Of a DNA stretch of 64,000 nt, positions 17,278 through 25,519 are shown one piece after another; within the stretch, counting starts at the first letter, position 1; every line of letters begins with the position of its first letter. The translations under genes and the position numbers were made by a program. The notes below the pieces were generated by a model. The model worked only from the letters and a program-made list of their open reading frames with translations. It did no database searches and had not been told where the DNA came from. The stretch covers positions 165,930-229,929 of the forward strand of contig NZ_FNCG01000002.1 of assembly GCF_900100945.1 (NCBI RefSeq), in the 5' to 3' direction. Source of the stretch: Mucilaginibacter gossypii. GTDB taxonomy: Bacteria; Bacteroidota; Bacteroidia; Sphingobacteriales; Sphingobacteriaceae.

Positions 17278-18324
17278 ATGAAATTTTTCCTGCTATTGAT
17301 ATTTTCGATGTTAACCTGTGCTTTTATAGTTAAGGCTCAGGATACGGTCAAAACCACATCCGATGCACCTTTGGTGGTTTACGGCTCGGTTGATACCTAT
17401 TTTAAATATGATTTCGCAAACAGGGGATCGCAGATCCCGACGAGTTTTGCAACGGATCACAATTCAATTTCTATCGGGATGATAGATCTGGGTTTAAAGA
17501 AAAAGGTTGGCAGGGCCGCTTTTGTAGGCGAGTTATCATTTGGTCCGAGAGGACAAAGCCAGTCGATACCAAACGGATCTGATGGCGAGTCGTATCATAT
17601 TCAAAACTTGTATGTGGCTTATGATGTAACAGATAAATTTGTACTTACTGCCGGATATATGGCTACTTTTATAGGTTATGAAGTTGTGAGCCCGGTTGGC
17701 AATTTTAACTACTCAACCTCTTACCTGTTTACCAATGGCCCGTTTCAAAACGCGGGTTTTAAAGCCGCATATTCGTTTTCGGATAAAGTGAACGTGATGG
17801 CCGGTGTGTTTAATGATAATTGGAATTATTACCGGTCGTCAAATCAAGTAAACAGTTTTGGCGCTCAGCTAATATTAAACCCTGTTAAGGGCTGGACCGC
17901 CTACTTAAACGTAATTACCGGAGGGATTGTAGGCACCGAGTTTGATTTAACAACTGCGTATCAAATAACAAACGCGTTTAAGCTGGGCCTGAACGCGGCC
18001 GACTTTTCGGCAAACAAAGGTGTTACCGGCGGTTTTTCGGGCGTAGCTTTGTATCCGCAACTGGCAGTTTCAAAATACGTTACACTTGGTTTAAGGGGCG
18101 AATATTTTAAGCATAAAACAGGTATTTATACCGCAATTGCAGGGCCGGCAAATGGTAAATCGGTTACAGCGGCAACGCTTACGGCTAACGTTAAAGCAGG
18201 CCCGTTAACATTAATACCCGAGGTGAGATTGGATCACGGATCGGTAGAGCAGTTTAAAGCACGCAATGGTGATTTGACAAGGTCTGCATCACAGTTTGTG
18301 CTGGCAGCTGTTTATGGGTTTTAG
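17278..18324 (+). CDS. Outer-membrane beta-barrel protein (BBP2-like porin) in the kdp cluster
   Basis: 348 residues. Signal peptide MKFFLLLIFSMLTCAFIVKA, then alternating amphipathic strands with many aromatic girdle residues to the C-terminal aromatic F (LAAVYGF), the usual outer-membrane barrel ending. The first strand (LVVYGSVDTYFKYDF) and FVGELSFGPRG fit the putative beta-barrel porin-2 family. Sitting between kdpC and the sensor gene, it may let K+ or a counter-solute cross the outer membrane during starvation. This role is inferred from position. Confidence 0.85.
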   Translation: MKFFLLLIFSMLTCAFIVKAQDTVKTTSDAPLVVYGSVDTYFKYDFANRGSQIPTSFATDHNSISIGMIDLGLKKKVGRAAFVGELSFGPRGQSQSIPNGSDGESYHIQNLYVAYDVTDKFVLTAGYMATFIGYEVVSPVGNFNYSTSYLFTNGPFQNAGFKAAYSFSDKVNVMAGVFNDNWNYYRSSNQVNSFGAQLILNPVKGWTAYLNVITGGIVGTEFDLTTAYQITNAFKLGLNAADFSANKGVTGGFSGVALYPQLAVSKYVTLGLRGEYFKHKTGIYTAIAGPANGKSVTAATLTANVKAGPLTLIPEVRLDHGSVEQFKARNGDLTRSASQFVLAAVYGF

Positions 18325-18449
18325 CAGCAATTAAATGCTTAGGTATTACAGCAGATCCAGGCATCGTGGCTAAAGCATGTGCAAAGTGAGCGGAAAGCCT
18401 GACCGGCATGGAACACCATAAAAACTAAAGGAAAATTCAAAGGCGACTT

Positions 18450-19580
18450 ATGAATGAGGACACTAAAGAGCAATCTGTAGAGCACTTCCTGGAGCTGATC
18501 AAAAAATCGCGCCGGGGAAAGTTCAAGGTATATATAGGCATGAGCGCCGGTGTTGGGAAAACCTACCGGATGCTGCAGGAGGCCCAAACCCTGCTGCGCA
18601 ATGGTATCGACGTGAAAATTGGTTACATCGAAACCCACAACCGTAAAGAAACCCATGCCTTGCTGGAAGGTTTGCCTGTAATACCCCGCCGTAAACTGTT
18701 TTACAAAGGGAAGGAGCTGGAGGAGATGGACCTGAAAGCTGTGATAAGCCTGCGCCCCGAGGTGGTTATAGTTGACGAGCTTGCCCACACCAACATTGAG
18801 GGCAGCAGCAATGAAAAACGATGGCAGGATGTACTGGAGATCCTGAATGCAGGCATTAACGTGATCAGTGCGGTGAATATACAGCACATGGAGAGCCTTA
18901 ATGAAGAAGTGCAGCGGATAACCGGAGCTACCATCAATGAACGCGTACCCGATAAAGTTTTGCAGTTGGCCGATGAAGTGGTAAACATCGACCTTACCGC
19001 CGACGAACTGATTGAGCGCTTGAAGGAAGGTAAGATCTATGATGAAAAAAAGATCCCGACGGCGTTAAGTAACTTTTTCCAGGCAGAGCGGATTTTGCAG
19101 CTGCGCGAGTTGGCCCTGCGTGAGGTGGCCCACCAGGTAGAGCGGAAAATTGATATTGAGGTGCCTAAGACAATTAAGCTAAGGCCCGAGCTTTTTTTGG
19201 CTTGCATCAGTACCAATGATGAGTCGGCTAAGATTATTATCCGTAAAACGGCAAGGCTATCATCATACTATCGCTCCAAATGGTATTTACTATATGTGCA
19301 AACCTCGCGCGAGAGCAGCGATAAGATTAACTTAGCCGCGCAAAGGCACCTTATCAATAATATGAAGCTGGCCACGCAACTGGGAGGGGAAGTGCTGAAG
19401 GTAAAAGATGATAATGTGGCCCGTACCATTTGGGAAACGGCCGAAAAATATGATATCACCACGATTTGCATTGGCAAGCCGCGGTTTAAATTTTACCAGC
19501 TTATCATGAAAACAGCGGTGTTTACACAGCTACTAAATAAAATGTCGAAAACTGATATTGACCTTGTAATACTTTCATAG
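18450..19580 (+). CDS. KdpD-like sensor protein without kinase domain (KdpD N-domain + Usp)
   Basis: 376 residues, matching only the first part of KdpD (E. coli KdpD is 894). The KdpD sensor domain (about 20-230) has Walker-A-like GMSAGVGKT at 30-38, VIVDELAHTN and NIQHMESL; a universal-stress-protein domain (about 245-376) follows. The four-helix membrane domain, GAF, and histidine-kinase parts are absent. The next gene, a complete membrane kinase, begins two bases after the stop. The cytosolic input and the kinase thus seem to be two proteins. The domain probably senses K+, ATP or c-di-AMP-like signals, as in KdpD. Confidence 0.93.
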   Translation: MNEDTKEQSVEHFLELIKKSRRGKFKVYIGMSAGVGKTYRMLQEAQTLLRNGIDVKIGYIETHNRKETHALLEGLPVIPRRKLFYKGKELEEMDLKAVISLRPEVVIVDELAHTNIEGSSNEKRWQDVLEILNAGINVISAVNIQHMESLNEEVQRITGATINERVPDKVLQLADEVVNIDLTADELIERLKEGKIYDEKKIPTALSNFFQAERILQLRELALREVAHQVERKIDIEVPKTIKLRPELFLACISTNDESAKIIIRKTARLSSYYRSKWYLLYVQTSRESSDKINLAAQRHLINNMKLATQLGGEVLKVKDDNVARTIWETAEKYDITTICIGKPRFKFYQLIMKTAVFTQLLNKMSKTDIDLVILS

Positions 19581-19582
19581 CC

Positions 19583-21304
19583 ATGACAATAAAAAATAAA
19601 CTCCGGGCAGGGATAGGTTTCCTGTTTGTACTGGCAATAATTTGCTGCGGAATGTCGATATATTTCCTAAACCGGTTATCTGCCGATGCAGGAGCCATAT
19701 TGAAAGATAACTATAAAACAGTAAAGTATATGCAAAATATACTTACCGCTATTGATTCGCGTACCGACAAACTATCGGCCGACCAACAAAAAACGATAAA
19801 TGACAATTTGGTATTGCAGGAGCACAATATCACTGAGGCAGGTGAGCTGCAACTTACAGATTCCTTGCGGGCTGTTTTTGAGAGTTTAAAGCACGGGAGC
19901 GATAATAAAATAGCCGAAAGCGACTTACGTAATCGCTTGCACAAGCAGGTGTATGGAATAATGAAGCTCAACATGGATGCTATCGCACGGAAGAATGATA
20001 AAGCTAACACAACTTCAAAAAGAGGGTCGTTGCTGGTGGCATTTTTAGGCGCGTTTTTGTTTTTAGTAGCATTCAGTTTCGCAGTTAATTTCCCGGGATA
20101 CATTGCCAACCCAATTAAGGAGCTTACTGCCCGCATTAAAGAGGTATCAAACAAAAATTATCACCAGCAAATTCATTTTGAATCGGACGATGAATTTGGC
20201 GAACTGGGCCAGGCTTTTAATAACATGACGCGCAAGCTTGATGAATTTGAAAATAGTAACCTGGCCAGCATCCTGTTTGAGAAAAAGCGAATTGAAACTA
20301 TTATCAACTCCATGCATGATGCCATTATTGGCCTTGATGAAAAAGGTGTTATCATTTTCGCCAACCAAGTGGCCTGCAACCTGATTGGTATGAAAGCCGA
20401 CCAGCTTAATGGTAAATATGCGCCAGATATTGCTATTGAAAATGATCTGATGCGTAAATTGCTTGTTAATGACCAGGCAAAGCTTCGGATCTTTGCTGAT
20501 GAGCGCGAAGGTTTTTATTCGCGCGAATCCTTATCGGTAAGCAGCAGGGATAAAGTGATAGGTAAAGTGATTATTCTGAAAAACATTACCGAATATCAGC
20601 AACTGGATGAGGCCAAAACCAATTTCATTGCTACCATATCGCACGAGTTGAAAACCCCCATCTCATCTATAAAAATGAGCTTGAAGTTATTGGAAGATGA
20701 GCGCATAGGCGAAGTAAATGCCGAACAACGCCAGCTGATAGGTAATATTGACGACGATACTCGTCGCCTGTTGCTCATCACAGGCGAACTGCTTGACATG
20801 GCACAGGTTGAAACCGGCAAGCTACAGCTTAACTTCGGCAGTACGCACCCTCAAAATATTGTGGATTATGCCGTAAAAGCCATTAAGTTTATAGCCGACC
20901 AAAAGCATGTGGAAATTAAAGTAAAATGTGATGAAAGTTTGCCAAAGGTACATGCCGACCTGGATAAAACTACCTGGGTACTCATCAACCTGCTCTCCAA
21001 TGCCATAAAATACAGCCACGAAAAATCAACAGTTGAGCTGGTGGTTAAAAAACGTAAGAACGATGAGATAGAGTTTTCGGTAACCGATCATGGTAAGGGG
21101 ATAGAAGAGCAATATCTGCCCCGTTTATTTGAGCGTTATTTTAAGGTGCCTAATGCTACATCCGAGCAAAGCGGAACGGGTTTAGGCCTTGCCATAGCCA
21201 AGGATTTTATTGAGGCACAGGCTGGAAAGATTAGCGTGGACAGCGAAATAGGTTCGGGCAGTACATTTTATTTTACATTAAAACGGGCGATAGCTGCGGC
21301 GTAA
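19583..21304 (+). CDS. Membrane histidine kinase (HAMP-PAS-HisKA-HATPase)
   Basis: 573 residues. Two membrane helices (about 10-29 and 155-175) flank a short periplasmic region of about 120 residues. HAMP (YIANPIKELTARIKEVSNKN), PAS (SMHDAIIGLDEKGVIIFANQ), HisKA with phosphoacceptor H354 in ISHELKTPISS, and an HATPase with N-box NLLSNAIKYSHE and G-boxes DHGKGIEE and GTGLGLAIAKD follow. Being co-translated with the KdpD-like protein, it most likely supplies the missing kinase function and signals to the NtrC-type regulator at the other end of the island. Confidence 0.93.
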   Translation: MTIKNKLRAGIGFLFVLAIICCGMSIYFLNRLSADAGAILKDNYKTVKYMQNILTAIDSRTDKLSADQQKTINDNLVLQEHNITEAGELQLTDSLRAVFESLKHGSDNKIAESDLRNRLHKQVYGIMKLNMDAIARKNDKANTTSKRGSLLVAFLGAFLFLVAFSFAVNFPGYIANPIKELTARIKEVSNKNYHQQIHFESDDEFGELGQAFNNMTRKLDEFENSNLASILFEKKRIETIINSMHDAIIGLDEKGVIIFANQVACNLIGMKADQLNGKYAPDIAIENDLMRKLLVNDQAKLRIFADEREGFYSRESLSVSSRDKVIGKVIILKNITEYQQLDEAKTNFIATISHELKTPISSIKMSLKLLEDERIGEVNAEQRQLIGNIDDDTRRLLLITGELLDMAQVETGKLQLNFGSTHPQNIVDYAVKAIKFIADQKHVEIKVKCDESLPKVHADLDKTTWVLINLLSNAIKYSHEKSTVELVVKKRKNDEIEFSVTDHGKGIEEQYLPRLFERYFKVPNATSEQSGTGLGLAIAKDFIEAQAGKISVDSEIGSGSTFYFTLKRAIAAA

Positions 21305-21325
21305 GCCATCGCCATTTTAACATAA

Positions 21326-22087
21326 TTACCATCCGCCTTTAAACCCTTCGGTTAAGGCGTTTTGGTAATTTTTCATATCAAATGAGTATAGGTACGGCGC
21401 CTTATGCGCGCCGCCTTTACGTGGCTCTTCAGATCGGTTCAGGATGCCGAATGCTAAGATCCTGCGTTGAAAGTTACGCCTGTCTAACTTTTTACCTAAA
21501 ATTGCTTCATACAATTTTTGCAACTCGGGCATGGTGAATTCTCCCGGCATCAGGTTGTAACCTATCGGTTGATAGTTAAGCTGCAGGCGTAAGGCATCTA
21601 ATGCACTTTTATAAATATTTTCATGGTCGAGTTGCATTTCGGGCATGTCATCCAGGTCGCGCCAGGCACAAAGCTCCGAAAACTGATCGGGGTGGGGTAT
21701 AACGCCAAAAAAGTCGACCAGCGCATAATAGCCTATAGATATAAACCGGCCTGAAAACCAGTTTTGTTCTTTTGGCAGCATATCGGCATACATATCGTTA
21801 TGAACTTTTGAACGGTCGGGATCGCCAAATACACGAAACTGCTGTAGAAATATTTTATCTAAACCGGTACGTTCCTGCAAGATCCTTACAGCGGCGTTAT
21901 CTATCGGTTCTTCCTTAAGTACAAAACCGCCGGGCAGGTACCACTTCTCTTCGTCATTGGTTTTTAATAGCAGCACTTTCATTTGCCCTTCGTGAAATCC
22001 AAATACAACACAATCAATAGAAATGTGGTTTACATAGTTTTTGCGGGCATCCTCGCTGTACTGAATAAGTTGCTGTTTGCTTAACAT
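21326..22087 (-). CDS. NrtR/AraR-like transcriptional regulator with degenerate Nudix domain
   Basis: 253 residues: an N-terminal Nudix fold (about 18-150) and a C-terminal winged helix (about 165-245, FTMPELQKLYEAILGKKLDR). The Nudix box reads GGFVLKEEPIDNAAVRILQERTGL-like, in pieces: G-x5-E is kept, but REUxEE becomes RILQER. Two catalytic glutamates are therefore lost, and the domain is probably a ligand sensor, not a hydrolase. Relatives in Bacteroidetes control sugar utilisation (AraR) or NAD metabolism (NrtR). It is divergent from the GH3 beta-glucosidase, so control of this PUL is likely. The effector is unknown. Confidence 0.88.
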   Translation of the reverse strand: MLSKQQLIQYSEDARKNYVNHISIDCVVFGFHEGQMKVLLLKTNDEEKWYLPGGFVLKEEPIDNAAVRILQERTGLDKIFLQQFRVFGDPDRSKVHNDMYADMLPKEQNWFSGRFISIGYYALVDFFGVIPHPDQFSELCAWRDLDDMPEMQLDHENIYKSALDALRLQLNYQPIGYNLMPGEFTMPELQKLYEAILGKKLDRRNFQRRILAFGILNRSEEPRKGGAHKAPYLYSFDMKNYQNALTEGFKGGW

Positions 22088-22154
22088 TTGTGCTATTGTA
22101 CAAATAAAGTTTGATTTTTTAATTATAATATTTACAATTGTGTACTTAATACAC
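22088..22154. promoter_or_regulatory. Two candidate operators in the regulator/GH3 divergent space
   Basis: TTGTGC-TATT-GTACAA (22088-22103, one mismatch) abuts the regulator start codon. GTGTA-CTTAA-TACAC (22140-22154) lies further toward bglX. Both carry GTAC/TGTA-type cores and would suit autoregulation plus control of the GH3 gene. Confidence 0.45.
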
Positions 22155-22276
22155 TATGCGGAATGCCATAGCATATCGCTTTAAAAATCATCAAAAATAT
22201 TTAAGGGTACAATGAAATACCCTGATTATTAGTCATATTTGTTAACCAATTATTTACTACCCATATAACTTAAAAA

Positions 22277-24583
22277 ATGAAGAAGTATTTTTCAAGCCGG
22301 CTTGTCATAGCCGTGATGCCATTTTGCGTGGCATTGACACCCTTTAACAAGGTGCTGGCACAGGCTAAAACCGAAGATGCGAAAATGAACGCCTATGTAA
22401 AAGGCCTGATGAGTAAAATGACCCTTGATGAAAAAATAGGGCAGCTAAACCTGGTAACCATCGGAGCAGCAACAACAGGATCGGTAGTAAATAAAGGGGT
22501 TGAAGAAAATATTAAAAATGGATCAATTGGTGGAGTGTTTGGTGTTTGGGGTACAACGCAAACCCGCCAGATCCAGGATATAGCCGTTAAAAACTCAAGG
22601 CTGCACATTCCGCTTATTTTTGGTTTGGACGTGATCCACGGTCACCGTACTATTTTCCCTATCCCGTTGGGCATGTCGGCAACGTGGGATATGGGCTTGA
22701 TCAAACAATCGGCACAAATTGCAGCTAAAGAAGCAACCGGCGAAGGTTTGAACTGGGTGTTTTCGCCAATGGTTGATATTGCCCGCGACCCGCGCTGGGG
22801 CCGTATTTCTGAAGGTTCGGGCGAAGACCCGTGGTATGGCTCACAGGTGGCAAAAGCTATGGTGCAGGGTTATCAGGGTACCAATATGAAAGATGCCGAT
22901 GCCGTGATGGCCTGTGTTAAACACTTTGCACTTTACGGTGGTGCAGAAGCCGGCCGTGAGTATAACACAGTGGATATGAGCCGCATTAAAATGTACCAGG
23001 ATTATCTGCCGCCATATAAAGCAGCGGTTGATGCCGGTGCGGGCAGCTTTATGAGTTCATTTAATACAGTTGATGGTGTGCCTGCAACGGTTAACCAATG
23101 GTTGTTAACCGATTTGTTAAGAAAACAATGGGGTTTTAAAGGTTTCGTGGTATCTGATTATACCGCAGTAAACGAAGTGACAGATCACGGCCTTGGCGAT
23201 TTGCAAACGGTATCTGCCCTTGCCCTGAAAGCCGGTTTGGATATGGATATGGTAGGAGAGGGGTTCCTGAAAACATTGAAAAACTCGCTTACACAAAAGA
23301 AAATAACCCAGCAGGAAATTGATCTGGCCTGCCGGCGTGTATTGGAAGCTAAGTACAAATTAGGTTTGTTTGATAACCCTTACAAATCAATGGATGCCGG
23401 TAAAGAAGCTAAAGAAGAGTTATCGACTGCGAACCGCGCTGCTGCACGGGAGATCACTAAACACTCCTTTGTATTGCTAAAGAACGATAATCAGACACTT
23501 CCGCTTAAAAAAGGCGGCAGTATTGCCCTGGTAGGTCCGTTGGCTGATAATCACCGCGATATGCTGGGCACCTGGGTTATTGCCGGCGAATGGCAAAAAT
23601 CGGTAAGCGTAATGGAAGGCATCAAAAATGTGGTAGGTAACAATGTTGCCATTAACTATGCCAAAGGTGCCAATATAACCGAAGACAGTTTGTTTATTAA
23701 AAGGCTGAACTTTGGTCCCGGAATGGTTTCTTTAGATGCTAAGCCGGCCGACGAATTGTTGAAGGAAGCAGTTGATGCCGCCAAAAAATCGGATGTGATT
23801 GTGGCTGTGGTTGGCGAATCGCAAAGTATGTCGGGTGAATCGTCAAGCCGCTCGGATATTGATATTCCCGAAAGCCAGAAAAACATGCTGAAGGAACTTT
23901 CAAAATTGGGCAAACCAATGGTGATTGTGCTGTTTAACGGTCGTCCGCTTACCTTAACCTGGGAAGATAAACATGCTAACGCGATACTTGACGTTTGGGC
24001 GCCCGGCACCGAGGCCGGTAACGCCATCGCCGATGTATTATTTGGCGACTATAACCCGGCCGGTAAATTGACTGCTACATTTCCGCGCAGCGTAGGGCAA
24101 ATACCTATTTATTATAACCACAAAAACACGGGTAGGCCATACAAAGGCGGTCCTTCAAAATTCAGGTCCAATTACCTTGATATTTCAAACGATCCGCTTT
24201 ATCCGTTTGGTTACGGCTTAAGCTATACCACCTTTAACTATAGCGCTGTTAGCGTAAGCAAAACCAAATTAAAAGGTAATGAAACTTTAAAGGCTACTGT
24301 TACGGTTACCAATACCGGTAAATATGCAGGCGAAGAAGTAGTACAATTGTATATAAGTGACCCTGTGGCAAGCATCAGCCGTTCGGTAAAAGAACTTAAA
24401 GGTTATCAAAAAATAAGCCTTCAGCCGGGAGCATCAAAGCAGGTTAGTTTTACTATTACTCCAGAGCAACTGAAGTTTTATAATACGCAGCTTAAGTATG
24501 ACTGGGAAGCAGGCGAATTTGTAGTTGAAATAGGAACCAACTCGGCCGATACGCATAATGCATCGGTTTGGTGGGCTAAATAG
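22277..24583 (+). CDS. bglX: GH3 beta-glucosidase, periplasmic
   Basis: 768 residues. Signal peptide to about residue 28 (KVLAQA). The GH3 TIM-barrel (about 45-375) has KHFALYGGAEAGREYN and nucleophile D294 in GFVVSDYTAVNE (near D287 in E. coli BglX). The alpha/beta sandwich domain (about 400-620) has SQSMSGESSSRSDI, where the acid/base Glu is expected. A fibronectin-III-like domain (TVTNTGKYAGEEVVQLYISD) ends the protein. Removes terminal beta-linked glucose (or xylose) from oligosaccharides. It is placed before the SusCD pair and shares the PUL. Confidence 0.95.
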   Translation: MKKYFSSRLVIAVMPFCVALTPFNKVLAQAKTEDAKMNAYVKGLMSKMTLDEKIGQLNLVTIGAATTGSVVNKGVEENIKNGSIGGVFGVWGTTQTRQIQDIAVKNSRLHIPLIFGLDVIHGHRTIFPIPLGMSATWDMGLIKQSAQIAAKEATGEGLNWVFSPMVDIARDPRWGRISEGSGEDPWYGSQVAKAMVQGYQGTNMKDADAVMACVKHFALYGGAEAGREYNTVDMSRIKMYQDYLPPYKAAVDAGAGSFMSSFNTVDGVPATVNQWLLTDLLRKQWGFKGFVVSDYTAVNEVTDHGLGDLQTVSALALKAGLDMDMVGEGFLKTLKNSLTQKKITQQEIDLACRRVLEAKYKLGLFDNPYKSMDAGKEAKEELSTANRAAAREITKHSFVLLKNDNQTLPLKKGGSIALVGPLADNHRDMLGTWVIAGEWQKSVSVMEGIKNVVGNNVAINYAKGANITEDSLFIKRLNFGPGMVSLDAKPADELLKEAVDAAKKSDVIVAVVGESQSMSGESSSRSDIDIPESQKNMLKELSKLGKPMVIVLFNGRPLTLTWEDKHANAILDVWAPGTEAGNAIADVLFGDYNPAGKLTATFPRSVGQIPIYYNHKNTGRPYKGGPSKFRSNYLDISNDPLYPFGYGLSYTTFNYSAVSVSKTKLKGNETLKATVTVTNTGKYAGEEVVQLYISDPVASISRSVKELKGYQKISLQPGASKQVSFTITPEQLKFYNTQLKYDWEAGEFVVEIGTNSADTHNASVWWAK

Positions 24584-24660
24584 TGCCATTTAAAGTGTAA
24601 TACATTTTTAGCACTTTGTTAAAAATGGTAAAGGTATTTTTTGACGCACGAAAATATCTG

Positions 24661-24700
24661 AACGGCACCGGTAAGTAAAATTCACCGGTGCCGTTTTGTT
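24661..24700 (+). terminator. Rho-independent terminator after bglX
   Basis: AACGGCACCGGT and ACCGGTGCCGTT form a perfect 12-base stem with an 11-base loop, followed by a T-rich run. Confidence 0.88.
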
Positions 24701-24747
24701 TTGGAAAAAATGTGTAAAATGTTGTATAAAGGCGTGAAATCGATTGT

Positions 24748-24840
24748 AATAAATGTAATCTGAACATTTATTGTTTGGAAAGTACTGCTTTGGTAAATGT
24801 ATATTTAACATTTATTATTGCATAATTAATAATAAATGTT
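24748..24840. promoter_or_regulatory. Cluster of AACATTTATT inverted repeats
   Basis: AATAAATGT-N7-ACATTTATT (24748-24772) and AACATTTATTATT-GCATAATT-AATAATAAATGTT in pieces: arms 24807-24819 and 24828-24840 are 13 bases and perfectly complementary around an 8-base spacer. Four copies of one half-site in alternating orientation suggest a multi-dimer regulator site upstream of susC. Confidence 0.55.
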
Positions 24841-25519
24841 GACCTGACAGTATTTTCAAAGTATAATGATATTTTAACACTTTGGTAAATTATGGCAGGG
24901 AGGGCCCGCACATTAAACTAAGGGCAAAATATTTAAGATAACAGCTCGGTTGCGTTAATATTTATTGTTTTAACAACTTTTTTGCACCGGTTACAGAATA
25001 ATAGCAACATTTTTACAATACGATATTTTTAAAAAAGTATGACATGTGTTAGCAATGTATTAATGAAAGATTCTCAATTTGTAATTTTAGTGGATAAATC
25101 GACCTATAAATAATTAATTTGTAAATCTACCTATTTTACTTGTGTATACAGTACACACTAATTACATTAGTTCCATAGCCAATATAAATTTCTGTTTTGG
25201 CAGAAATCGTTCAAAATCTAATATTATTATAACATTTTAACTTTAATGTTGCTTCATTAGCAGGAGCATAAAAAAGGTGATTACACGGATAAAAAAGTTA
25301 AAAAAAATATACGAGAGAAGTTCATATGATAAAACTTTTACATTTTTTACTTTCCAACACTTCATCTCCCATTAATCTGTTTAACAGAGCTTATCTCACA
25401 GTCGCTCGGTTAAAACAGGCTACCTGTAAGTGTGCAATTTTCTATTTTAAAACTTAGCAACACCAATTATCGACTTAAAAGCTTAAATCAAATATATTAA
25501 TCAACTAAATCTCAATCTC

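Larger units (their letters stand above)
24584..25519. other. 936-base AT-rich intergenic region before susC
   Basis: Holds a terminator (24661-24700) and a cluster of AACATTTATT half-sites (24748-24840). The rest, to susC, is AT-rich with no convincing ORF and no clear TAnnTTTG element. The susC leader is probably long. Sequence alone does not show a riboswitch or small RNA, although the length leaves room for one. Confidence 0.5.

Noticed and set aside
18367..18383. Sigma-54-like TGGCT...GTGCA before the KdpD-like gene
   Set aside because: GG to GC spacing is 13 rather than 12, so it should not work.
18339..18887. Minus-strand open frame of 182 codons across the KdpD-like gene
   Set aside because: Shadow of a well-supported gene; composition is low-quality and no family is recognised.
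24807..24840. Definite site-specific recombination site
   Set aside because: Only the 13-8-13 geometry supports it; no recombinase is near, and a regulator site is equally likely. Kept only as a finding.
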